This document shows positions 25,058 to 36,200 of a stretch of 64,000 nt of DNA, one piece after another. The stretch comes from Quillaja saponaria. Taxonomy: Eukaryota; Streptophyta; Magnoliopsida; Fabales; Quillajaceae. The DNA is taken from the NCBI GenBank assembly GCA_029379385.1, contig CM055617.1:6696001-6760000 (forward strand), written 5' to 3'. The notes beneath the pieces were generated by a model. The model was given only the letters and a program-made list of their open reading frames with translations, was not told the DNA's origin and did no database searches. The position numbers and the translations under genes were made by a program. Every line of letters begins with the position of its first letter. Position 1 is the first letter of the stretch.

Positions 25058-25360
25058 TGCCAATGAGGTTTAGCTTAATTTGTTAAGACAAAAGTGCTGG
25101 GAGCTAATGGAAGAATGTTCAAATCTCAATATTGATTGATGTGTGGTTTTTTTTTTGCTTAATTGTGAGTTATTTTCTCACCTTAGTGTGATTAGATGAA
25201 ATTGTAATATCGATAAGTTGAGAATCTCACTTTATCATATAATATACAATTAATATAAATAGATAGTAGATGAAATTGTAATATCGATAAGTTGAGAATC
25301 CCACATTATCATATGATATACAATTGATATAAATACTATCTATGTCAAAAAAAAAAAAAA
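25058..25360 (+). mobile_element. tRNA-derived SINE with perfect 11-bp target-site duplication
   Basis: The 303-bp element starts TGCCAATGAGG. It has an A-box-like TAGCTTAATTTGTTAAG near 25081, a B-box-like GTTCAAATCTC near 25109, a T-rich middle and an A-rich tail of about 18 bases. The direct repeat AAATTACTAGG flanks it at 25047-25057 and 25361-25371. Its 3' half carries a tandem duplication of about 74 bp (25195 and 25269, both opening GATGAAATTGTAATATCGAT). The matching flanks make this insertion well supported. Confidence 0.8.
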
Positions 25361-25371
25361 AAATTACTAGG

Positions 25372-27474
25372 CATGCATAGGATATTTAGTTGGAAGTTTA
25401 GTATTATCATATAAAGACTATATCATTCGCATATGTCATCATATCTTAGTGGTTAGAATTTGAAATTTTCAAACTACAAATTTACATTAAAATTCCAACA
25501 TTAGAGATCAGATACAAAATTATTTACGCAAAATAAGATTTATTTATTTAATATTCTATAAAAACTTATTTTTAGAGTTTCACATAATTTTTTTACCTTT
25601 TAAATTGAGTATGATTATATGACATGATGATCCTTATAATAGAAATATCCAAGGTTCACTTGTTACTGCCTTATGGATTACCAAAATTTATTTATTTTAG
25701 AAATAGATAAGAGATGTGTGAAAATTTTATAAGTACAAAGAAGATGTTCGTAAACTTTAGAAGAAGTCATTAAATTTTAACATACAATAAATATATACAT
25801 TTAGTTTATACGGGAGAGTTAAATCTTCTAAGTCACGTATTAACTTTTAAACTTATTTGACACGTCGCATTAATAAATTAAAATTTTAATTTCTAGCATG
25901 ATCTCTTCTATCTACTCTCTTTGACACAATATAAATTTTTTAAATATATATTTATAATTAAGTTCATAAATATATACGCATGGAGGATGGAACCTCCCAC
26001 AATGCACGAGTCAAGTAAACCCCATTTGAGATTTTAAAAAGAAAATGACAAATAAATAAATTTACTCACTTCCACATATTGAAATTAATTTATAGATCCC
26101 CCTTTAGCAAAGCTCTCTACTTTATTTTCTTTTTCTTTTTCTTTTTGTTCATTGACATCTTAAATTTTCTTCCTCCAGTCACTTTAATTTTTCTGAGAAG
26201 ATTTTATACTTAATTTCTAGAGGCAGAGTGGGTCTTCTTAATCTTAGATTTCTTCTTTTTTCTTGGAGGAGGACCCAGGTTTGATGTGTTTTGTATAATT
26301 CTAATACGACATGGTTTGGCTTTTACATAACAAAAGAAAGAAAACGTTATATTTTGCTAATTGTGTGAAAGAGAAAGAGACGATGTGGGACTATAGCTAG
26401 TGGTGTAAATTGCTTAACTATACATAAGTAAAAATACTATTAATTTACAGAGTAAAAATATTTCAATCTCAGATAAGACTCGTTTCTTATTAAAATGATT
26501 ACCGTACACTTAGATATTGTAAAAAATTATTAAATTAAATAAAAAACCAATTTAAAAGTATTGAGAAATTTTTTTGGTTATTTAAATTTAGCATTCAATT
26601 TAATTTTATATGAAAATATGAAGAAATTTATAAGTAATAAATATATAAGAACAAAAAGTACTGAATTGGATACAGAGAGAAAAATGTGAAAATGATGGAA
26701 TTAGAAAAGGAAAGGAGAAGAGAGAAAGAGAGAAGGTCTTAGTTGTGGTCACGGGTTTCTCTTGACTCATCCATGTATATGTTTACATGTATCTTTGCAT
26801 GCTTTGCCAGAAAATTTGTTTTAGTTTTATTACTATAGATATTAAATTTTTTTAATTATATGTGAGCTTAATCTAGTTCTGTGGCTCTTCTTAGAAGTGT
26901 TTTCTTACAGACTCTAACTCTAACTATTGATTCTAACCCCTAACATTATAAAGAATTTTCAACCGCTAAGCTCAAATGTGTCTTATCACTTTGAATTAAG
27001 CCTTGTAAGTAAAAAATGTATAAAAATTTTCAATGCATATATAAGCAAAACCAACTACTTAATTTGTGGATCAATGGCTGCATGCCTAGTTAGTTAGCTA
27101 TTCAATAATCTTAATTAATCAATGAAACATATTCTATATATGTATTGCTGGTGAACTTACATATAAATTAAAATAAAATTAATGAAAAAAAATTTAATTC
27201 GTAGAAAGAACGTATAGATTAATCCTAATTAACTTGGCATGTGACCACACAATTGCAAGTATATATACCAGCAAGGCACCAGCTAATCCTGCAGGCTGAG
27301 TCAATTCATTATCCCCCACACCACCACTACATGCATGTATCATCCCATAAAAATGTGAAAATTGTTAGCCAATTTGTCAAGCTAGCCTTCCTCCCTATTT
27401 TGTTTTCTTTTTACAACTAGCTAGCATTATCATTTACATATTTATTTTGTAAAGATCATATCCTTAATAAATTC

Positions 27475-27526
<52 letters not shown>

Positions 27527-28080
27527 TATATATACCCGCTCTTGCAAATATGAATAGAAAAAATTGAAAGATATAATTATATTATTTATGTAAGTGAATA
27601 GATTCTACTCATTAAATCTCGTCTAGTAACTTAATCTTTTCGATATAATCACAAACTAAGAGAGATTTGTTCACATATATTTTTCTTCTTTTCACATTAA
27701 CAAATCTTGAAATTTTTTTTTTTTTTTTGGGGTGGTTGGCCCGCAACATCGGTTAGTTTAATTAATTATGTTTTATAATTAATCAATCTTATACTAATTT
27801 AGCATCACGCACTAAATCTTATGAGAAATGAAAGGGGACGCACGAGTGTTAAAAGTTACCAAGGATCTATAACTACAAATCTACAATAAAATTCCAAAAA
27901 AGTCATAAAAAGTTTAGGGTAGAATTGCAGAAAGGTCCAAAAAGCACCGCTAAGGCCCTAAAGGCTGTGGCCACCCTGTCCTCTTCTTGAAATGTCACTT
28001 TCTCTTTTTATAAAAACACCTTAACCCAAATACTTCTTTTCATGTAGGCCCTTGAAAGCTATGTAGATCTTTCTATTAAC
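25372..28080. other. Gene desert, right part, leading into the NAC gene promoter
   Basis: No exon is recognisable. It holds a long TA microsatellite (27477-27524), a T-run at about 27713-27728, and the distal 5' flank of the NAC gene. Confidence 0.55.
27477..27524. repeat. (TA)24 microsatellite
   Basis: An uninterrupted TA dinucleotide run of about 48 bp, 0.8 kb upstream of the NAC start codon. Such runs are length-variable and prone to assembly error. Confidence 0.95.
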
Positions 28081-28131
28081 TCTCTCTTTCTCTCTTCTTC
28101 TCATCTCCCATTTTAAAGTGAGAAAGAGAGA
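28081..28131 (+). promoter_or_regulatory. CT/GA inverted repeat upstream of the NAC gene
   Basis: TCTCTCTTTCTC at 28081-28092 is matched by its exact reverse complement GAGAAAGAGAGA at 28120-28131, with a 27-nt pyrimidine-rich spacer. It lies about 190 bp before the NAC ATG. GA/CT tracts of this kind are bound by plant BPC factors; that use here is inference. Confidence 0.4.
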
Positions 28132-28252
28132 AAAGACTAAAACATTAATAAAAAGTCTTTGAAATAACAAAATTTCTCTTGTATAAAAGGCATAGTAAAA
28201 TTAGAACCATCTCTTATCTTTTTGCCTACCACTAGCTATTACTCACTTTTGG

Positions 28253-28259
28253 TATAAAG
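28253..28259 (+). promoter_or_regulatory. TATA box of the NAC gene
   Basis: TATAAAG lies 70 bp before the ATG at 28323. Transcription would start near 28285, giving a leader of about 40 nt. Confidence 0.55.
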
Positions 28260-28322
28260 AGGCTTGGCCAAACCCAAAGACTAGTGCATCATCACTTTGA
28301 TTAATTTCTTGTTAGTTATTTT

Positions 28323-29976
28323 ATGGCAATTGCAGCAACTGACTTCTCTTCAACTATGAACCAAAATCAAGACGACATGGCCATCACCACCACAAGCAGC
28401 AACAACAACAACGACAACAACGATAACAAACCTCGTGATGATGAAGAAAGTGATGATCATCATCAACACGATATGGTTATGCCTGGTTTTCGCTTTCATC
28501 CTACTGAAGAAGAACTTGTTGAGTTCTACCTTCGCCGTAAGGTTGAGGGCAAACGTTTCAATGTTGAACTCATTACTTTCCTTGATCTTTATCGCTATGA
28601 CCCTTGGGAACTTCCTGGTATGCATATTTATATACACAACCATCCTTTCCCTGCTGTTCAAGGAATTACAAACTTTTTTCATAGTAGTTAATTTATTTAT
28701 TATTTCAAGCATATATATAATATTTTTGTTTGTTTGTTTATGAGCAGGTTTGGCAGCAATTGGAGAGAAGGAATGGTTTTTCTATGTGCCTAGAGATAGG
28801 AAGTATAGGAATGGTGATCGTCCTAACCGGGTTACTACTTCTGGGTATTGGAAAGCAACTGGAGCTGATAGGATGATTAGAAGTGAGAACTTCAGGTCAA
28901 TTGGATTGAAGAAAACCCTAGTTTTCTATTTTGGGAAAGCACCAAAAGGCATCCGAACCAGTTGGATTATGAATGAGTATCGGTTGCCTCAGCATGAAAC
29001 TGAACGATACCAAAAGGTACTAACTTATTGATCAAGTTCATGACTACTTCTACATATATAAACTTGGACATGAGACATTAAGATCTTGAATAGTTAATTT
29101 TTTTTGTTTTGTTACTATTGATGGTGAGTACTATTCTTTAGCTATAATCCTTGATTCCTCACCCTTTGTGATACAACTAAAAGAAACTCTATAACTCCAA
29201 TCTTATTATCAAACCCTAATTATCAGTATAACAACAACATACCCTTAATTAATTCCAAGGATCATCATAAACTTCGTTGGTATATATCCTCAAATTCTTC
29301 ACTCCATCCCTTGTTGATGACTTTTTTAATTAATTCCTTTTGTTGTTTTTTTCAGGTTGAAATCTCGATTTGTCGCGTATACAAGAGAGCTGGAGTAGAA
29401 GACCATCCATCACTCCCTCGTTGTCTTCTCTCTCGTGCATCCTCGTCAAGAGGCCAAGGAACTCGTCCTGATAAAAGCAAGCCAGTAGTACACCATCAAA
29501 CTGCAGATAATCACCAAATTGATCACCTTGTGATAGAGAAAATGAATGAAACAGATCATGGAAGCAGTACCTGTACTTCAATGCCTTCAAATAACACCTC
29601 AATAGGACTACTAGCTCCAATGGAGGAAGAAGATCAAGGATTGCTTATGCAACAAACAAAACAAGCAGCTTGTGGTACTGGCCCTTTCTTCACAGGCCTC
29701 TCTTCCAACTCTTCAGTCTCTAATATTTCTAGTAATAACAATGCAGTAGCAGTGGTGGATGATCTTCATAGACTAATGAATTTCCAACAACAATATTATC
29801 ATTACAATAACAACCAGTTTTGTAATTTGCTAATGCAACCACAACAAATGGCCCTCAACATGGTACCAAACTCACTTCCAACTGCTGCTGCTACCGCCTT
29901 CTCTGATAGACTGTGGGAATGGAATCCAATCCAAGAAGCAAACAAATCTGAGTACAACAATAATCCCTTCAAGTAA
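28323..29976 (+). CDS. NAC035: NAC transcription factor, LOV1/NAC035 type
   Basis: Three exons, 28323-28617, 28748-29016 and 29356-29976, give 394 aa with phases 1 and 0. The acidic, Asn/Asp/His-rich N-terminus (MAIAATDF..., residues 1-52) precedes the NAC domain at about 54-203. Its subdomains are [55 protein letters not shown] then [27 protein letters not shown] with SWIMNEYRL, and [10 protein letters not shown]. The long N-terminal extension before PGFRFHP, the [10 protein letters not shown] junction, the [10 protein letters not shown] motif after subdomain [12 protein letters not shown] and the final NPFK match Arabidopsis LOV1 (At2g02450), a repressor of flowering that also affects cold response. 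The Gln/Asn-rich C-terminus is the likely regulatory region. A nuclear DNA-binding role is certain from the domain; the flowering role is by orthology. The start is the first ATG after a TATA box. Confidence 0.93.
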
Positions 29977-31599
29977 TGATCATATATCTATGAACTGCAC
30001 ATAGATAGATATTCCATTTATATATGCATATCTTATAATTGACTTGGAATTGTTTATTTAGGTGATATAGTAGTTTTACTATTCTAATTGAGATGTTAGA
30101 TTTCACTAATATATTATATCACTAGTAACTCCTTGAAGTAAATTTCATTTTGTTTTGCTAGTTAATTACTTATTGTACTTTTGTGTTAAATAAATACTTG
30201 TTTAAATTTGTTGAATTGCAGATCACAGTGCTGACTTAGTTTTCAAATTCAATGTGATTATAGGATTCCATAATCATATGTTGCATTTCTCTCTCACAAG
30301 CACGAGCTCTCGCACACACATCTCTATTGTTATACTAATTAGTATTATGATGCATTGTGCGCAAAATATTTTGCTATACCTACAAAATTCACTTTATAAA
30401 AAAATGAATCCCATTTAGAATTCACTTTTTCTTTCACAGAAAAAATTTTATGCGCCTCAATAAATTTGTACCAATTTTAGCTAACAGAAGTAACTATTAC
30501 TTTTTAAGAGGAAAAACCATTCCTTGCTTTAATTGATGCAGGCCAAAGAAGTCTGCATAGTCAAATTATCTTATTAGCTATATAGCCTAGAGAGTACATT
30601 GCAGAAGAGGGAATATTGTCCCATTTTTACTTCGTAGTTTGGTGATGAGGACCAACTATATAACTAGTAACACCCTAAAGGAAATTTATCTTTGTTTCCT
30701 TGGTTTTTTATAAAGGGTCATGAAGTGAAATATAAAGAAGGCAATGACATATCCATTAAATTACCAAGTAGATAAAGAGCTTTTACACTGGGATTTGGTC
30801 TAAAGGTGAAGTAGGCATATACAATCAAGTATTATGATGTGCAAAGTACAAAATCAGTCAGGCTCTGCCTTTTGCACTGAAGGCCTGCTTTTGTCAGTGA
30901 ATGATCTGGTGGGGAATTATAAAACAAATAGAGAGGTCCATAGGCAGTATATGTATATAAATTTATGCCAATGCCTACACTGTATTGCATGTGTATGGGC
31001 TATTCCCTTATGACCTAATGTATAGTTATTGGCCCCTATTCTTTTAATTCCTCAGAAGTTTTAATAACTTCATTAACATTTCTAAAAGAAACGGCTATGA
31101 TTTAGACTTTCTTTTGTTTGAAAAGTGAGAAATCATGAGAATCCTCTTCATTAGAATAAGAAAAAATTCTTATAGGCAAAAGACTTGGTTTGATGGTATT
31201 TGCCTTTTGTCATGACAATATGTGGAAACTTGGATAATGGAAGTTAACATAAACTACCACCTTGTTTAGGTGAAAAGTGGTATTCAATAAAAGTCTTATG
31301 TATGGTTTGGAGGAGATTTTTCATATCTTTTGCGTCTACCCTTTATTATAGGGTATTTTTTTTGTCAAACTTATTATGTGTACGGATTCAAATTGATCAG
31401 CACCTTTCAATCAAAAAAAGTAAATAAATAATTGATTAGGACCTTACGTCTTAATTTTTGCTTTTTGTTGTTCGGTATACAATAATTAAAGCCTAAAATT
31501 TTCACTCCATGCTTAAGGGGAGAATCAATTTTGAAGGAATTAAGGTTAATTCCCAAAGTATTGATATCAGTTACTATAAATCTAATTTCTTTTAGTATC
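29977..31599. other. NAC gene 3' flank and intergenic DNA
   Basis: No gene is supported. The NAC 3' UTR should occupy the first few hundred bases. The rest is AT-rich and shows no recognisable structure. Confidence 0.6.
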
Positions 31600-32572
31600 C
31601 ATTTGGATGCAATGAATTGAAATTAGAATCGAGAATTTGGTTATTCAATTCGTATTTTTCTATTTAATGCATACCTTAGAATTGAAATTGAAATTGAAAT
31701 TTTTAACTCAATTGTCATGAATTGAGAAATAACTACAAAATATTATTCAATTCTTATAGATAAATCCTAAAATTTATAATTCTTGTATATGTGTTATTCT
31801 TAATAGTCACTTACTTATGACAACACATTATGCTATAACATCGGTCACCGCCACTTACAACCTCAACTACCCACCATTAGCCTTACCCACCTGCAACTTT
31901 GTCCATCTGTCATCAGCCACCATCATTGTCACCATCGACCTATCGAATAAGATACTGACCATCTTTAGAACTCACCGAAGTTAACGATGACCATCATTAA
32001 CCGTTCATTTTGTATGAGTAAACCCTAAAATTTACAATTTTTATGTATGTGTTATTCTTGATAGCCACTCATTTGTGACAACACATTTTACTATAACATT
32101 GGTCACCACCACTTACAACTTCGACCACCCACCACCGGCCTTACCCACTGGCAACTTTGTCCACCTCACCATCAGGGTCACCATTGACCTGTCGAATATG
32201 ATAATGACCCCCGTTAGAACCCACCGAAGTTAACGACAACATTGTCAACCACCATTAAGACAACCAAAGACCATGACGACTGTCGTTAGAACTACAACAA
32301 TCATCATCAGAATCTTTTGGAAACAAAGACTGAAAGATAACCATTGCTGGAGACGGCGGAAACTACTATCAAAATACATCGAAGGCTACAATAACTATAG
32401 CCCGAAGCAGCCGGATGATAACAACCATCACCTAGTATGCTTCAATAACAATTGTAATTATTTACTGATCCAAACTCATATATTTCTATTCCAACCAATT
32501 TTAATTTTAGTAGAATTGAAAGAAATTAATTTTGTAATTTCAATTTCAATTATAATTCAATAGATCTAAATG
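31600..32572. mobile_element. MITE-like non-autonomous DNA element with internal tandem duplication
   Basis: The left end (31600 onward, CATTTGGATGCAATGAATTG) and the reverse complement of the right end (32572 backward, CATTTAGATCTATTGAATTA) match at most positions over about 30 bp, forming imperfect terminal inverted repeats rich in AATTGAAATT. Between them is a direct duplication of about 265 bp, copies near 31767-32030 and 32031-32280. Both copies contain TGACAACACATT, then CATTGGTCACC or CATCGGTCACC, then CCACTTACAAC and ACCGAAGTTAACGA. No transposase frame is present. A clear target-site duplication was not found, so the superfamily is open. The open frame at 32273-32563 lies inside the element and is not gene-like. 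Confidence 0.6.
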
Positions 32573-33299
32573 CTAAGAAACGCAATCTTAGCATTTATGT
32601 TTTATGTTTTATTATTTTTGTTCCTATCAGATTAATGTATTTTAGCATGTATTCTTCATTCCTTTTAGAGGACAAGTATGCTTTATTGTGAGAGATGAAA
32701 ATAGAGATATTGAAAGGAAAAAAAAAAAAATTTATTTTCCTATTTAGAATCCGAGAAAAATAAGAAGAATGATTTAATTTGAATAGAAATCCTTGATGTT
32801 GAAAACTTGAAATTACAAAAATGAACTCCTTCAGAAGTGGAGCGAAAATGAACAGAAATTCGAGTGTACTATACACACACATAGGATGTTACATCAGTGA
32901 ATTTCTGTTGCCTGTAAACTAGACATTGAAATCACTACAATCACCTAAAGGGCAAATCTTAATATGCTTTATCAAATTCAAAAATTTGTATGGAGCCACT
33001 TCCAGAGTAGGCTGAAAGAGGAATCCAAAGCTTTTTGTGACTAGAGAGAACCAATGCTCATGGGCTCAGTCAGCGGTGGACTCGGGAATAAGCCTAGGGC
33101 TCAGGTAGCAAGAGGCAGGATAACTATTTCATTGAATGCCCAGAATTTATATGTTGTGTTAAACTCTGTGTGCAGCCACTCTTCAGAACCAAGCTTATAA
33201 CCATGACCAATTTCACAGTATAATTAAACCAACCAGAGTATCTGACTGGACGTAACTGGCTTAGTGGCTTTCCAAGGGGAGATCCTCTAAGTGAAATTA
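32573..33299. other. 3' flank of the Der-like GTPase gene
   Basis: This region lies downstream of the GTPase stop codon at 33300 on the minus strand, so it includes that gene's 3' UTR. An A-run lies at about 32718-32730. No other feature is seen. Confidence 0.5.
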
Positions 33300-36200
33300 T
33301 TATTCAGCTAAGGCTTTTCTCTTGTCAGAGGATATCCTTTCAGCCTTTCTTCCAGTAGATTGGCTGCTCTTGCTACTGCTACCCACATTGTTTCTTGTGA
33401 CAGAACGCTGCATTATTCGGATAGGAATTCCACCCAAATCAAAGTCATCTTTCAAAGATTTTGTTAGGAACCTAAGATCTGTATCAGAGAGCTTTGTCTT
33501 TCCGCTTACGAAGGCAACGAATGTAGGTGGCCGGGCCTTCACCTGGGTGAAATACTTAATCTTGGGTTGTGCAGCCTGATCTTTCCAAGAGTGCCTGCTC
33601 ATAACCTGACCAAACCCATGTAATGGAAAGATTACTTAATCCGCGAGGGTTGGAACGTGTAATACAGGCTATGGTTATAGAATTACTGACCTTATGCAAC
33701 CAACGGTTAAGACGAGCTGTAGGCAATCTTAAACACCATTTTTCATATGTATTAATGACCTGATGCAAGACAGACATCCGGCCCCTTCCCTCCAGTGCTG
33801 AAATGTATACAACAGGTATTCCTGTTACCTGCTGACAACGTCAAAATTCAGTGATAAAATCGCAATACAGACACGACAGATTTTGCTGGGACTCCTATTA
33901 CAACATAGTGCATCTAACAGGCACCTAGAACAGTGCACTATGGACTATAAATTGCCAAACCTGGGGTATTATAGTCTGAATTTCTTGATTAACAGCATCC
34001 ATAACCTTCTCATATGATAAAGACTTTTTTCCCCCTCTTAGAAGATCCATTTTGTTAACGATTATGACCAAACCACGACCCTCTTCCACTGCTCGTCTTG
34101 CTATAACTACTTCATCATGCGTCATACTCCGTCTAGCATTTGCAATCTAATCATAAGAGAAAAATTAGCAAAATGAAAAGTTTAGTGAACACAGAAAGCA
34201 CATAAACTTCTTTCTGATGGATCACAAAATTCTCGCTGAGAAGAGGTTATGGATGCTTTACAGAGATTCACATAGAAGAGAATCATGGGCTAATGTGGTA
34301 GCCATGCATCACTTTCATCATAACATGTAGCATGGTATAACTTCATTCAAAGGGGTAACAACATAAACTGCTAGATGAAAACAACATGCCTATATTTTTC
34401 CTAATCTGAGAGAAAAATAAATATTTTACAAAGAATCATTGTCATCAATAAGAAGAAAACCAGATAAAATTGAAACTTAGCATGCAATACGGCTCTCTGT
34501 TCCACCTGTTTCTATGACAGAGAGAGCTCTCTGAAAAATCACCGAGCAAAACACCATAGAGACGACAAAAGAAAGCAAAAACAAATCAGAGAGGAGCTGC
34601 AGAGGTAATAAATGATACTGAAAATTTGGGCATTGGAAATTTGCACTCTAACCATATACACCATATTATTGCAAATAGAGCTCACATATAAAAGAATTCA
34701 TGCCATCTTTCTTCCTACCAAAGCCTCTAAACTGAATCAGCAAGTCCTGTCATTTCTAGCCAGGACAAACCCATTGGTCATCGAAGATGTGGCATCCACC
34801 AAGAATTCACAGTAAGTGTTCCAGACTTTGGAATCTGAAGCACAATGAGATAAGTCTCGGAATGATGTTAATTTGTAATATGTATCTAGAGGGAGCCTTT
34901 GCATCAGGATGAGATTTAGTTTTCTATTAAGCAATAAATGATTAACAAAATAATTGTTAATTGAAGAAATCAAGATTTTATCTCAGACTTATCTCAATGG
35001 AACTAATCCAAAATCAGAGTCTATTCTTTGGAACTGAGATTTTATTAGATATAAATGCAGCTAATAGCAGTGTTCATTCAAAGTTTTATTAGCTTGCCTC
35101 AAGAATTAAGTATTAATATGATCTACAGCGTACCTCTTCTGCATTAAGTACCAAAGCAATTACATGAGCCCTGAGTAGATTCTTTCTAGACTGCATAATG
35201 CTCAAGGATGATGGTCCTTTCTCCTGTTTCTTCTGCAACCAGCCCGCAGTGTCAACCTGAAAGATAGAGAACCATTTGTTTAAAGTACTCAAAATTTGAA
35301 TGCTGATTCAGTGTTATACTCATCACCCATGCCAAATCTAAAGACAAAACTATGTCCAGGGAGACTATTTTGCACCTTGTGTAATCTAGCTATTATTTAG
35401 CTGAGATCCGTTCAAAGTATCACATTCAACAATGCACTTTACAACAAGTATGGAAAAAAGAAAAGAAAAGAAAAGAAATTTTAGGAATAGTGCCAATAGA
35501 CTAAGCTAAGCATGGTGTTTACTAAATTGCATGTTGAGGCTACGACATTATTCTGACTTAAAGGTCATTTGTGAAATTTCATAAAAGAAAATTTCCAGTA
35601 GTGAGAATTTTTAAGAGATTAGTTGCGTGTAGATCATAACCATGAGCACAAAAATATCTAAACAATGGCATAAAAACAACATCTACAATCCACTGTCAAC
35701 TCTTAGCTCTAATAGTGTTGACATGTTTAACATAACATCCTATCCGTCTTCTCAATTACAACTCTTAGCTAAACATATTTTTATGATCCTCTTTTTAACA
35801 TCAGTGAGTGATTTGAGGTGAGGGAATTCACACTTGGTCTTCCCACTCATTGGTGGGAGTTGGTGCAATGCAACTAGACCAACAGGTTTGGCAAAACATC
35901 CTTCTGTATTTATCAATGAAAACTCACGTAGATAGGGTATACATAAGTAGGAAAAAAAGAGGAAAAAAAAAAAAGAAAACACAAATGAAAGTGGAAAACA
36001 TATGTTACAGAGAAAGGTTGTGACAGTATCATCCAATTGAAATGGAAGCAGAATTAACTGATAGTTACCATATAAATTGTTCTCCCATGAAAGTTAAAAT
36101 GGACTCTCACTGAATCTCTTGTTAAACCAGCTTCTGGACCCACCAGAACACGATCTTCTTGTAATAATGTATTCAGCAGGGTTGACTTCCCCACATTGGG

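Noticed and set aside
25100..25125. Possible tRNA gene from the B-box-like GTTCAAATCTC
   Set aside because: No cloverleaf can be drawn and the segment belongs to a SINE with target-site duplication and poly(A) tail.
28350..28743. Open frames of 100-120 codons on the opposite strand and in another frame over the first NAC exon
   Set aside because: They are shadows of the NAC coding sequence, caused by the AAC/GAT-rich N-terminus.
32273..32563. 96-codon open frame after the internal duplication
   Set aside because: It lies inside the MITE-like element; its composition follows the ACC/ACA repeats and no family is recognisable.
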